A DNA stretch of 64,000 nucleotides from the NCBI RefSeq assembly GCF_001310955.1, contig NZ_BAZX01000014.1, forward strand, positions 55,630-119,629, in the 5' to 3' direction. Under the pieces are notes generated by a model, which was not told the origin of the DNA, did not search any database, and worked only from the letters and a program-made list of their open reading frames with translations. The position numbers and the translations under genes are program-made. Positions 17,353 through 26,405 of this stretch are shown here, piece after piece. Numbering within the stretch: the stretch's first letter is position 1; every line of letters starts with the position of its first letter. Origin of the DNA: Marinifilum fragile JCM 15579 (GTDB taxonomy: Bacteria > Bacteroidota > Bacteroidia > Bacteroidales > Marinifilaceae).

Positions 17353-17465
17353 AAGGTCAAACTACTTATATTTGAAAAATTTAAGTGCGGCGGGGTGATC
17401 TTCGAACAAGTTCTCAGCTTCCCCGTCTTACTAGAAATTTTTCTACATCTAATCAGTTTGACCTT
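17353..17465. repeat. 113-nt nested inverted-repeat element
   Basis: Three sets of complementary arms are nested in order: AAGGTCAAACT (17353-17363) with AGTTTGACCTT (17455-17465), GAAAAATTT (17374-17382) with AAATTTTTC (17435-17443), and GGGG (17392-17395) with CCCC (17421-17424). The unpaired parts between arms are of similar length on both sides, so the whole can fold into one long interrupted hairpin. It directly follows the hairpin at 17305-17333 and may be one composite repeat. Confidence 0.5.
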
Positions 17466-17557
17466 TCAATGCCCACTTTGAGCACAGAAACAAATTAAAG
17501 ATCAGTAATAATAATTTTAAAGAATTACCTACTATAAATCATACTGAGCCAATTTTA

Positions 17558-18474
17558 TCACCCAGGATGAGCAACAGGCAGTGCCTGCATTTCGATTTTG
17601 AGGTTTAGGTGTTCGTTGCTGTATCGTCTTATGATTTGCTGGCAGCTGTGGTAGGCATGGTTTTCCACTTCGAGTGTGAACTGACCTTCGGGGAAGTTCA
17701 TGAAGTTGAAGTTGCCGTTTTTGGTAATTTTGGTTTGCATATCGTTTTCCAAAACACGAACAATGCCATATGAAATGGGCTGACCAGTGTCTTTGTCGAC
17801 AATGAATCCACGCACACTGTAATGTCGTGTATGGTATTTTTTTAGTTTTCGGGCTGAATAATACTTGAAGTACAATTCGGCTTGGGATTCCTGGTAGGAA
17901 TTGATGGTCCAATCGAGTTTGTGCTTTAGAAATTGATTGATACTAGCAACCAATTCGTTGAACTCCTTTCTGCCTTTATCGTTCTGATCCTTTATTTGTA
18001 TTCTTTTCAGAATATTGCCTTCTATATTCAGGAGGATTTGGCGATAGCCTGCAAAAGTTCTTCACTTGTGCCGTAAGTAGCCAATTGACTTTGGTATTTT
18101 TTACACAAATCGTGCAGGGCGAAACCTGAATTGATTCTTCGGAGATGTATTCCACGTTTGATGTTTCGAAGATGTCTGTTCAGATTGATTAGCAGTTCCA
18201 AATCATTGGTATCTGCTGCCAAACGGTTGATGGCGATCTCTAATACTTGAGCATTCTTTACAAGCAGCTTAAACAACTTGTTGTTTTCAGCGGTAATCCA
18301 CTCTGTAGGCTGATTCAGTTTTACGAACATGTTCTCTAGCTTTTTGCAATCCTCTAAAAAGCTTTTAATTTGTGTTTTGGCAGAAGGATCTGTTTCAAAA
18401 ACGTCCAGGTTTTCGTTTAAAATGTTTTCGATTGACATGTAGCTTTCGATTTTGGCTCTAATTCTTTTGTGCAT
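17558..18474 (-). pseudogene. Carboxypeptidase-regulatory-like domain protein, frameshifted as read
   Basis: The 5' part (18474-18028) is a helical region of ~148 residues; the 3' part continues in another frame and ends in a CarboxypepD_reg-like beta-sandwich (VRGFIVDKDTGQPISYGIVRVLEND onward, GNFNFMNFPEGQFTLEV). Restoring one base in the A-run at 18053-18056 joins them as SEELFAGYRQILLNIEGN, giving about 305 residues without a signal peptide. The function is unknown; in Bacteroidota such domains usually sit at the start of outer-membrane receptors, so a stand-alone cytosolic protein is unusual. The loss of one base in a homopolymer is probably a read error. Confidence 0.65.
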
Positions 18475-18582
18475 AAGTGTTTGTTTTATTGATTCTTTAA
18501 GTAAGTAGTTGTAGCATTTGATTTGATGAACCAGTCATTAAATATAGTCTTATGGTTTTCTGTGTTTCATTTCTAATCTCTT

Positions 18583-18792
18583 GTGTCGTTCCAACCATCT
18601 ACCGTGTCTTTCTTTAAAACTGCAATGTCTTTCATCATAACCTGCATGTCATTCTATAAATCTTTAATGTCACTGACCAAATCTTAAATATCGTTCTATA
18701 AATCAGTTATGTAGTTTGATAAATCATCAATGTCTTTCAATAAAACAGCTATGTCATTGGGTAAAACCGATGTATTGTTTTGCAGATCTGCA
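18583..18792. repeat. 21-nt tandem repeat array, ten units
   Basis: Ten consecutive 21-base units start at 18583, 18604, 18625, 18646, 18667, 18688, 18709, 18730, 18751 and 18772, with approximate consensus ATGTCNTTCNATAAAnCnnnn. Period is exact with no indels. On the minus strand the phase reads as heptads of the type xDLxxDI, but in-phase stops occur in three units (two TAG, one TAA) and the plus strand is also closed, so the array is not coding as read. It lies in the gap upstream of the preceding minus-strand gene. Confidence 0.85.
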
Positions 18793-18866
18793 CTGTTAAT
18801 AGCTGCGAGAGAGCTTTAAATGCCTTGGTTTATAGGTTTAGCTTACAATATGAGAATGTAAGCCAA

Positions 18867-19067
18867 TTAAGCAATGGTGCTAAGGAGTTCATACAATTGT
18901 TCGTCTGTGATTTCGGGTAGTACAATGTTTTCTACCTGATATTCGAATAAAGTTTGTTGGTCTGACATGGTCGATTCTTTAAAAGATGAATAAACTCTCT
19001 CCCCCTCAAAATCTCTCGTTTCTAATTGTTCTGACTCAATATTCTCAGTTAGCACAAAGTGGTTCAC
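18867..19067 (-). CDS. Small ORF of unknown function
   Basis: A GTG-led ORF of 66 codons; an internal ATG would give a 33-residue acidic peptide (beginning MSDQQTLFEYQVENI and ending LYELLSTIA). No signal peptide, repeats or known motif. It sits just upstream of the 21-nt repeat array and downstream of a 500-base gap. The acidic, leucine-containing C-terminus could be a helix, but there is little to support expression. Could be chance. Confidence 0.25.
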   Translation of the reverse strand: MNHFVLTENIESEQLETRDFEGERVYSSFKESTMSDQQTLFEYQVENIVLPEITDEQLYELLSTIA

Positions 19068-19569
19068 TAAAACACATTTAATTTATGAATAAATACTTAC
19101 ATAAAAAACTTTCACTAAAAGCTTTTGTTCTACAGGTTAGTAGTTTTGCTCAAAAAGGAACAAAAAAAGGCAGTGGTAATTGTAGTATTTATTGGACATG
19201 GCATTAAATGAGCTTCTCTCCTTCCCAATTTCATAATCTTATTGTTGTTCAGGCTAATCCATCTTTCCTCTTCTAAGTTTCTATTTACACTCAAAATATC
19301 GCTGAGTCCATGAATATACAAGGCTTACAAAGGAATTAGCAATATCATAATTATTTAGTATGGAATTAAATTACATAAGCATATTACATTTTAGTATCAT
19401 ATAAATGTTATTGTGTAATAAAAACAGTAGATTTGGTAGGCTTATAATTGGCTTTATGAGTTTACAAACCAATATTGGAGATGTAAATGAATAAGATAAT
19501 TCTTTTTATAAAAAGATTTAACGTAACTGGTTGTATTTATATACAAGCTATCTGCTATTTATAAAGAAA
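19068..19569. other. Intergenic stretch, little recognised
   Basis: About 500 AT-rich bases upstream of the next gene. A TAGATTTG match to the -7 consensus is at 19428-19435 without a well-placed -33. A 63-codon minus-strand ORF at 19130-19321 shows no recognisable features. No repeat or RNA motif was seen. Confidence 0.4.
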
Positions 19570-20052
19570 ATGAAGATGCCTGAAATAAGAAATAATAAAA
19601 TTTTATATACCCTTTCAGACTTAGAACCATTAATTGAAGCAAGGCAAATAATAGATGGAACAAAAGGAGGGTTAATTTTGGGAAATTCACATACAAAAGG
19701 TGGAATTAAAGTTATCAGACAATATAAGAATGAAAAACTTTTTGAGGTTATTGCAGAATTTGAAGGATGGGAATATATTTTAAACCCTTATGCAACATAT
19801 CATGAATATGAATTAATAACAAAAATTAATTCTGAATTTAAAGGCTCCAAAGAGAAGTTCCAAGAATACGAAATACCAAGAGATATTGATATTTTGGATA
19901 CAAGAGCTACAGATAAAGAACGGAAAGATTTAAATAAACTAATCTTACTTGGTAGATATTCTCAATTTATCATCAATAAGCATTCAACAAAGAAACATCT
20001 GCACTTCCTCAATCAACTAAATAAGAAAGGAAATATAACATCACAAAATTAA
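19570..20052 (+). CDS. Hypothetical protein with GxSHxxGGI motif (phage-like)
   Basis: About 160 residues from the ATG at 19570; the frame is open upstream to a TTG at 19531, which is less likely as a start. Near the N-terminus is GGLILGNSHTKGGIKVI followed by an AEFEGWEYILNP segment. The same order, a glycine-rich GxSHxxGGI hairpin and then an E-V/F-EGxE strand, is one I associate with structural proteins of Bacteroidota phages and conjugative elements. The C-terminus is lysine-rich. No other phage gene is visible nearby, so the link is an inference. Confidence 0.55.
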   Translation: MKMPEIRNNKILYTLSDLEPLIEARQIIDGTKGGLILGNSHTKGGIKVIRQYKNEKLFEVIAEFEGWEYILNPYATYHEYELITKINSEFKGSKEKFQEYEIPRDIDILDTRATDKERKDLNKLILLGRYSQFIINKHSTKKHLHFLNQLNKKGNITSQN

Positions 20053-20062
20053 GAATATTGAA

Positions 20063-20374
20063 ATGAGACATTCGTATGCTAAAGAAAAATTCGCGGCAGC
20101 TGTTGAAACTATGGCAAATAGCACAGGAGACATTAAATCACGGCTTTGGGGTGCATTCTTAATATTTCACACATTGACAGAAAAGGATTTCCCTGATGAG
20201 TTAAAAGAATATTGGAATTCTATTTATAATGACCTAACACGAGAAGAGCCATCATATGATAAAAATGGTGAAGTCACTGAAGGTAAAGTTCAAAATACAT
20301 TAAAAGTTATTGACGAAACTAAATGTGCTGAAATAGCAAGAAAGATAACAGAATTAAATGCTTTCTTAAAGTAA
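20063..20374 (+). CDS. Conserved hypothetical protein
   Basis: 103 residues starting MRHSYAKEKFAAAVETMAN, a helical, charged protein. The N-terminal phrase and the SRLWGAFLIFHTL block recall a small conserved family found scattered in proteobacteria and Bacteroidota with no assigned function. No signal peptide, TM segment or catalytic motif is present. It begins 10 bases after the preceding gene, so the two are probably co-transcribed. Confidence 0.7.
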   Translation: MRHSYAKEKFAAAVETMANSTGDIKSRLWGAFLIFHTLTEKDFPDELKEYWNSIYNDLTREEPSYDKNGEVTEGKVQNTLKVIDETKCAEIARKITELNAFLK

Positions 20375-20589
20375 AAACCAGAAGGTAAAGCACTAGTATA
20401 AAGCTTATCGCGTTCATGATTCATGGAAAGTTTAATCAAGTATTTGAACATCACCATACTTTTGATTTGCCTTTAGAAATGAAAAAATAAGTAAAAATTT
20501 GACCTGCATTGTTTTGGAAGATTTAGTTCGTTAAATCTCCATACGCTTTATATAGCCAATCGTTAATGACAATATGCTTGGTAAAATAA

Positions 20590-21024
20590 ATGAAGCATAA
20601 ACCCAAAAGTATGAAAAAACCAAACTTTCCGATCATTGATATTACAGAAGAAGGATTTTTAGGAGATGATTGTTTTCCTGTACTCTCTTCTTCAGTAATC
20701 AATATTAGGATTAAAGACTTTAATAAACACTTCTTGAATACAATTCATTACGATTCAGAAGGGAAAGGATTTAAGATATCAGGTTATGAATTGATATCTG
20801 GTTCGTTTTTCAGTAGAACAAAAGAGATTCGCTTGAATTTTACTGCAATAAATGAATCCATTGACTTGAACAGTTTAAAACAATTGGGAATTCAAAAAGC
20901 TTCTCAAATTTACTTCCTGGATAATGAAGAGGTAGAGGGATTTAAGGATCGAATTAATTCGATAGAAAATATTCGAGAGTTAATCATTCTTTTGAGTGAG
21001 TATAAGGAGGAAATATTTGAATGA
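20590..21024 (+). CDS. Hypothetical protein
   Basis: 144 residues from the ATG at 20590; an internal ATG at 20611 (MKKPNFPIIDITEEGF) is an alternative start. The product is soluble, acidic, with no cysteine-rich, membrane or catalytic signature. I do not recognise it. It lies between other small accessory genes, 85 bases before the FloA-like ORF. Confidence 0.55.
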   Translation: MKHKPKSMKKPNFPIIDITEEGFLGDDCFPVLSSSVINIRIKDFNKHFLNTIHYDSEGKGFKISGYELISGSFFSRTKEIRLNFTAINESIDLNSLKQLGIQKASQIYFLDNEEVEGFKDRINSIENIRELIILLSEYKEEIFE

Positions 21025-21109
21025 TTTAAACACACGGTTAGCAAAAGCTTAAAACTCGATATCTTCGAATACAGATAAATAAAAGCACCACAACTAATCA
21101 AACTAAACT

Positions 21110-21526
21110 ATGAACGACATAAGCACAATTATTCTATTAATCGTATCGGTATTAATCGGAATACCAGTATTTTTCTATTTAGTCCCAGTTGCACTCTGGT
21201 TTTCTGCACTTCTATCAGGGGTAAAGCTTTCATTAATGGAATTAATATTTATGCGACTGAGAAAATCTCCTGTTCAGGATATTGTAATGGGCTTGATTAC
21301 AGCAACCAAAGGTGGTATTCCAATAAACAGAACTGAATTGGAAGCTCATGCCTTAGCTGGAGGCAATACTGCAAATGTTATTAATGGATTAGTTGCCGCA
21401 AAACACGCTGGATTAAAATTGTCTTTTAAAAATGCATGCTCATCAGACTTTAAAGGCATCGATTTGGTGAAGTTAGTGCATAAAGAGGTGGAGTCTAGAA
21501 AAGAAGAAGAGAAAATTTTTGAGTGA
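21110..21526 (+). CDS. Stand-alone N-terminal domain of flotillin-like FloA
   Basis: 138 residues. The sequence follows the first third of FloA (YqfA) closely: membrane hairpin (~residues 6-40, ending FYLVPVALWFSALLSGVKLS), MRLRK, ELEAHALAGGN, and VINGLVAAKHAGLKLSFKNACSSDFKG. FloA proteins are about 330 residues and have an SPFH domain and coiled coil after this point; here the frame ends with an acidic tail and only ~75 bases separate it from the next gene, so the remainder is truly absent. It is either a truncated relic or a mini-flotillin that could interfere with or anchor to a full-length FloA. Confidence 0.8.
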   Translation: MNDISTIILLIVSVLIGIPVFFYLVPVALWFSALLSGVKLSLMELIFMRLRKSPVQDIVMGLITATKGGIPINRTELEAHALAGGNTANVINGLVAAKHAGLKLSFKNACSSDFKGIDLVKLVHKEVESRKEEEKIFE

Positions 21527-21599
21527 AGCTTATTCATATAGCTATTGCAAGAAAAAGAATTTAACATGAATCAAAACAAGAACATTTTATAAAACAGGT

Positions 21600-23071
21600 A
21601 TGCAAAAATTCACATTACTAAGCCATCAATGGAAGGCGGCCACCCGATCGGCGGCGGTCTCCAAGAGTATTGGCATCAAAGTCTTTATGGGCTTTGTCTT
21701 TTTTATTTTATTCCTTGAATTACTTGGAGGAGGCTTTTACGTGGGTTCAACACTTGCCAAAAGCTCTGCGAATCCTATAGCCGATTTATTGCGCTATGGA
21801 TTGTATTTCTTTTTGGCTATTCTTCTGTTCCGCTACATGTTACAGAAACTACCCACCCTTATGGTAAAGCCTTACTTGGTCTTACCCATAAAAAAAAGCA
21901 AATTGGTGAACTTCATGTTGACCAAACCTTTGTTTAACAGTCTTAACATCCTGCCGATTAGTTTTGTTTTGGCTATTACCCTTGGTTTACACAAGCAGAT
22001 GGATACTTATAGCTTTTGGGTGATTGTTGGCAGCGTAATGGTTGGAGATTTGTTTGTTAATTACCTGTCTATTTACATCAAAAGAGTGCAGATAAAGCAT
22101 GAATATGTCTTTTACCTGTTTCTGGCCAGTGTTGGTGCATTGCTTTTCCTAGATCAGTTTGGCATTATTGATCTGCAGGCCTTTTCGTCACTTGTGTTTA
22201 TACAAGTAATTGAACAGCCATTGTTCTTACTGCTTGGACTGCTGCTTTTTGTTGTGGCTTATTACCTGAATTTCCAATTGTTATATAATCATTTTTCGTT
22301 GGAAGATTTTGGAAAGGGCGATACCAACCAGAGAAGCAGTTTGGAGAATCTGAATTATCTGGATCGTTTCGGAAAAATTGGAACCTTTGCCCTACTGGAA
22401 CTCAAAATGTGCGTAAGAAATAAGCGAACCAGAACCATGCTATTTATGGCGCCTTTGTTCCTGCTGTATGGATTGTTTTTTTATACCAAACCTGATTATC
22501 ATGAAATGAATGGCTTTTTGATTTTTATAGGCATATTCATATCAGGTGGTTTTATGATGAGCTTTGGTTTGTACTTCTTTGCCTGGGAATCGGGACATTT
22601 TGATTTGATGCTGACCGCCAATAATACTTATAAGGATTACATCAAAGCCAAATACTATTTAATGATGTCGACCAGTACGGTGATTTTCCTTTTATCAACA
22701 TTCTATGTTTATTATGGTATCGATATCCTGATTATAAACAGCATGTGCTTCTTGTTTAATATTGGCATTAATAGCTGCTGCTTCTCTACTTTGCAACAAA
22801 CAACAACCAACACATGGATCTTTCGAAAGGTTCAGCATTTAATTATCAAGGTGTTGGCGGAAGACATTTTGTTTTAATGATTCCACTGTTGGTGATTCCA
22901 ATATTCATCTATCTGCCTTTTGGTTTGTTCAATCAAGCCAATTTGGGTTTTGCTGTTATCGGCATACTAGGCGTATTGGGTTTATTGTTCCGCGAAAAAT
23001 TGCTGGATATCATTACTCAACGTTTTATTGAGAAGCGATACCAAATGTCGGAAGGATTTAGAAATAAGTAA
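21600..23071 (+). pseudogene. DUF5687 ABC transporter permease, frameshifted as read
   Basis: A polytopic membrane protein of ~490 residues opening QKFTLLSHQWKAATRSAAV, with about ten to twelve hydrophobic segments, as in the DUF5687 family of Bacteroidota ABC-2-like permeases. The frame is open to 22877 and then resumes in another frame with a family-typical segment MDLSKGSAFNYQGVG. Restoring one base near 22771-22776 joins them through LLLYFATNNNQHMDLSKG. The break is a single-base loss in a non-homopolymer context. The cognate ATPase gene begins 20 bases downstream. The exported substrate is unknown. Confidence 0.85.
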
Positions 23072-23091
23072 TTAAAAAAGAAATTAATATC

Positions 23092-23811
23092 ATGATACAT
23101 ATAGAAAATTTAAGCAAAGCATATAATGCCGTTAAGGTTTTAGACATAGAACAATTGCAGATTCAACAAGGCGAATCGTTTGGTTTGGTTGGGAATAATG
23201 GAGCTGGAAAAACCACATTATTTAGACTGATACTCGATTTGATTAAGGCAGACAAAGGACAGGTATTGAGTAAAAATATTGCTGTACACGCTGACAGTCA
23301 ATGGAAAAACTATACAGGTTCATTTCTGGATGAAGGCTTTTTAATTGACTTCTTAAAACCTGAAGAGTACTTTAAGTTTATTGCTGATATAAATGGTGTT
23401 ACCAAAGAAGAATTACAAGCATTTTACAATGATTTTGCTGATTTCTTTGGTGATGAAATTCTGAATAAGAACAAGTATGTTCGCGATTTCTCGAAAGGAA
23501 ATCAAAAGAAGATTGGCATTTTTGGTGCGATCATTAGTCAACCTGAGGTTTTAATTCTGGATGAACCTTTTGCCAACCTGGATCCCTCTTCTCAGATACG
23601 TCTGAAGATGTTGTTGAAGGATCTGCACCAGAAAAAGAACTTGACCATGCTCATCTCCAGTCACGACTTGAATCATATTGCCGAAGTAAGTGAGCGCATC
23701 GTAATTTTGGAAAAAGGTCAAGTGGTTAAGGACCTACTAACCTCAAATGATACTCTGGGTGAATTGGAAGGTTATTTCAATCCTGAGGCTGCTGTTGAGA
23801 CAGAAAGTTAA
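23092..23811 (+). CDS. ABC transporter ATP-binding protein
   Basis: 239 residues with the full ATPase kit: Walker A in GNNGAGKTT (~residues 36-44), signature FSKGNQKKIG, Walker B VLILDEPFANLDP and the H-loop in SSHDLNHI. The short C-terminus and sequence type fit ABC-2/drug-exporter-like ATPases. It pairs with the DUF5687 permease immediately upstream; together they form a two-gene exporter of unknown substrate. A long imperfect hairpin follows the stop. Confidence 0.92.
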   Translation: MIHIENLSKAYNAVKVLDIEQLQIQQGESFGLVGNNGAGKTTLFRLILDLIKADKGQVLSKNIAVHADSQWKNYTGSFLDEGFLIDFLKPEEYFKFIADINGVTKEELQAFYNDFADFFGDEILNKNKYVRDFSKGNQKKIGIFGAIISQPEVLILDEPFANLDPSSQIRLKMLLKDLHQKKNLTMLISSHDLNHIAEVSERIVILEKGQVVKDLLTSNDTLGELEGYFNPEAAVETES

Positions 23812-23834
23812 GCTAAAACTTTAAATAGATCTAA

Positions 23835-23867
23835 ACATGTCTGGCATCGTTGAGGTGCCTGGCATGT
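23835..23867. repeat. Intergenic hairpin after the ABC ATPase
   Basis: A 14-bp stem with one T-T mismatch and some G-T pairs (23835-23848 with 23854-23867) closes a GTTGA loop. There is no T-tract, so it is more likely an RNA-stabilising or weak terminator element than a classical terminator. Confidence 0.5.
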
Positions 23868-23921
23868 GCTTCTGAAATCATCAATTCTTGATTCGCATTA
23901 TTAGTAAAGAAAAGATTGAAG

Positions 23922-24502
23922 ATGACACAATCAATAGAGAAACGAATAAAAATTCTCGAAGCTTCAGGCCTGCATACCAATGGAAAGGCAAAAACCAGGA
24001 GAAAAAGGATAAAAAGCTTAGGCAGTATGCTTTTCTTGATTATGGATTTGTAATGGTATTGCTTTGTTTGGTTATATATGCAAGTTTGTTTACCTATCTG
24101 GAGTATGATTTTGTATCGAAAAAGTGGGATAATGCAGCATTGCTGGTTCAGTTTACCATGTTGTTTGCATTTAAGGCTCCTTTTGCTTACCTGGAAGTTT
24201 TGCTAAAAAAGCATGCGAAGGAAATTAAAGATTCGAACATCAGTTTTGATGAAAAAGTAAACATGGATTTAGAATTCATGATCTCTAAACTGAACGATCG
24301 TACGAAATATCTATATGTTACAGGAATTCCTTTGATCGTAATCATGCTAGCCGCCTTTTTTCAAGTATTCGACTTAAATCCAATCTGGAATAAATTTCCG
24401 GTAGCTGTATTTGGCATTAGCTTGTATCTTTTAATCAGAATTAATTTTGATGTTTTTAGGCTAAAAAGAAATATCAAAAAGGTGAATGATATTATGAAAT
24501 AG
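23922..24502 (+). CDS. Hypothetical membrane protein, probable frameshift near its start
   Basis: Four or so hydrophobic segments (for example YGFVMVLLCLVIYASLFTYL and YVTGIPLIVIMLAAFFQVF) define an inner-membrane protein of ~195 residues of unknown family. The frame as read can begin at a TTG (23888) with poor N-terminal sequence, but an ATG at 23922 in another frame gives MTQSIEKRIKILEASG... and enters the membrane frame if one A is added to the run at 24002-24006. This start is therefore preferred. It follows the ABC exporter but with a gap of ~110 bases. Confidence 0.55.
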
Positions 24503-24557
24503 AAAGAGCTGTTCCTATTAGTGTATCCAGACTTATACAAAATAAACCCAAAAATAG

Positions 24558-24971
24558 ATGTTAGAACTAGAACCAGAGTATTTAAACAAAATTGCCAATC
24601 AGTTAATTGTAATTAGTTCATTATTGAGCGGCTTTTCGATTGCAGTAATGGCGAATATCTTGGTTAGTAATACCGAAAAAAGAATATCAAATCATATTTT
24701 AAAAGTTACGACCGTTGCTGCAGCCTGCTTTTTAATCACCTTGTTTGCCATGACTAAAATTCTATTGATGACAACCAATGGCTTCCCTTTCAAAGTTGAG
24801 AATGCAGATCTTGCACTTCCAAAGATCATTGGTTTTATAGCATTTATATTGGGAATCATTGCTCTTTCTGTTTTAATAGCTCTTTCTGGCTGGACCAAAT
24901 CAAGGAGAACTGGTGTATTTACTACAATCATTGGAGTCCTAACCTTTATTGTAATATTGATCAATTTATAA
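24558..24971 (+). CDS. Hypothetical four-TM membrane protein
   Basis: 137 residues with four hydrophobic helices at about residues 13-35, 47-68, 88-108 and 117-137. Short loops carry few charges. I do not recognise a family. It lies between two other small genes of unknown function in the same direction and may belong to one operon with them. Confidence 0.65.
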   Translation: MLELEPEYLNKIANQLIVISSLLSGFSIAVMANILVSNTEKRISNHILKVTTVAAACFLITLFAMTKILLMTTNGFPFKVENADLALPKIIGFIAFILGIIALSVLIALSGWTKSRRTGVFTTIIGVLTFIVILINL

Positions 24972-25032
24972 GACGACAGCACAATTCTATCACCGATATA
25001 CATTTAAATCAAAACATTAAAATAGTTACACG

Positions 25033-25467
25033 ATGGCAAACGGACTGGACGACTTATTAGACGATGCTAAAAAGAAAGGCTCTGAACTTTGGAGCAATAT
25101 TAAAAGTTCGGGCAAGGATAAACTTAAGATTGGCATACAAAAGTTAAATGATGCTCTGCCTGATATTGAGAAAGCAGGTTTTGTTTTGGTTCGTTTGGAC
25201 GTTGACATTGCTCTTCTACCCCGTTTGTTTGCACGATTTAAGCAAGTGCATCCAATTAGCAACGAAGAGAAGGAAGCCATTCTAACTAAAACCAAAAAGA
25301 ACAAGTTTCTAAACTTTATACTAATGGGCCTGTTTAAAGCTGTAGAAATAAAAGGGGAAGTAAAGATTGACAGCATGAATCTGGAGGAAATCGAATTGGA
25401 AATTGGCCTTACTCCTTCTGCCAAGATCATATTCCGCAGAGAGGAAAGGTTGAAGTTGATGGAGTAA
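25033..25467 (+). CDS. Hypothetical soluble protein
   Basis: 144 residues beginning MANGLDDLLDDAKKKGSELW, with an amphipathic N-terminal helix, a central segment FVLVRLDVDIALLPRLFARF and a beta-rich C-terminus (GEVKIDSMNLEEIELEIGL). No signal peptide, TM segment or metal ligands. The family is unknown to me. The neighbours are small membrane proteins, which might suggest a peripheral membrane role. Confidence 0.6.
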   Translation: MANGLDDLLDDAKKKGSELWSNIKSSGKDKLKIGIQKLNDALPDIEKAGFVLVRLDVDIALLPRLFARFKQVHPISNEEKEAILTKTKKNKFLNFILMGLFKAVEIKGEVKIDSMNLEEIELEIGLTPSAKIIFRREERLKLME

Positions 25468-25547
25468 GCTTGTGTAGCACCCTTTTCAAGAATTAATAAT
25501 CTACAATCGCAAAATATTAATATATAATCATTAAAAATTTAAAACAC

Positions 25548-26297
25548 ATGAAATTTACACTACTCTACATTTTACTTATGTTCTCATTCGTTAGTTTTGG
25601 ACAAAAAAAGTACAGAACGGTAAAGAATAAATTAAATCTCATTCACAAAGAAGTATATCAAATTGAGAAAAAAAATAAAATAAAAGATGGTTTTTATTAC
25701 ATAATTAAGAACAATACAAAAGACACCTTGGTTATCGGCAATTATAAAGATGACAAGAAAGTAGGAATTTGGAAATATTATGGAAAGGGGAAATCACCTT
25801 ATATGGTATATGATTTTAGCAAAAATGAATTGCTAAGCAATAGATCTAGAATCATATATGATTCTACCTATATCAAAAAAGAAGACAAATATATTCTAGA
25901 TAAAGTGGATAATCCTCAAATCCCGATTGGATTCAAAGATCAAGCTCAATATGATTTGGCGAAATCTTTTACAGTACCAAAAAAAGTAATCAAAAATGGT
26001 ACTCCAGCAGTATTTACCTACTCCTTTGTAATTAGTAAAGATGGGGTTTTAAAAGATATTAAAGTTGAACAATCAATTGACAAAGCCTATGATGAAAAAG
26101 TGATCAAAACTATTAAGGAACTTAATTACACATGGATACCTGCGAAAAAAGATGGAAAAGCTGTTGATTCTAAGTCGTTCATTATTGTTGAATTCTCAAA
26201 TGGTCCAAATCTTTCTAAAAAAGATCTTACCAAAGCTTATTTATGGTGCATCCAAATGGTCTACTATAGTGTTACATCAAAAAGTATTGCTAGCTAA
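25548..26297 (+). CDS. Secreted protein with TonB C-terminal-like domain
   Basis: 249 residues. A signal peptide (residues 1-18, ending FVSFG) is followed by a toxin-antitoxin-independent MORN-like segment (NYKDDKKVGIWKYYG) and then a TonB_C-type fold: FTYSFVISKDGVLKDIKVEQSIDKAYDEKVIKTIKELNY-type residues with the usual xWxPAKKDGKAV turn. Such periplasmic TonB_C proteins without an N-terminal TM anchor are frequent in Bacteroidota; whether they energise receptors is unclear. A palindromic terminator follows. Confidence 0.75.
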   Translation: MKFTLLYILLMFSFVSFGQKKYRTVKNKLNLIHKEVYQIEKKNKIKDGFYYIIKNNTKDTLVIGNYKDDKKVGIWKYYGKGKSPYMVYDFSKNELLSNRSRIIYDSTYIKKEDKYILDKVDNPQIPIGFKDQAQYDLAKSFTVPKKVIKNGTPAVFTYSFVISKDGVLKDIKVEQSIDKAYDEKVIKTIKELNYTWIPAKKDGKAVDSKSFIIVEFSNGPNLSKKDLTKAYLWCIQMVYYSVTSKSIAS

Positions 26298-26349
26298 GTA
26301 ATTCTTTCACGATATGTAAGAAGCATAAAGCAAATTAAAAGTACCCCAT

Positions 26350-26386
26350 TTATTTTCTAAGCTTCATAATGAAGCTTAGAAAATAA
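26350..26386. terminator. Perfect palindromic terminator
   Basis: An 18-bp perfect inverted repeat (26350-26367 with 26369-26386, one base at the centre) is A/T-rich at its outer ends and so can act in both directions between two genes. Confidence 0.65.
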
Positions 26387-26405
26387 GACTAACTGATTAT
26401 TAAAT

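Noticed and set aside
17248..17481. 77-codon ORF on the plus strand
   Set aside because: It runs through two hairpin structures, has no plausible domain or start context, and its translation only reflects the inverted repeats.
18583..18792. CRISPR array
   Set aside because: The units are contiguous with no spacers, are only 21 bases, and no cas gene is present. The same holds for the 23-nt array at 44254.
19130..19321. 63-codon minus-strand ORF in a gene-poor gap
   Set aside because: No signal peptide, motif or start context; nothing supports it over chance.
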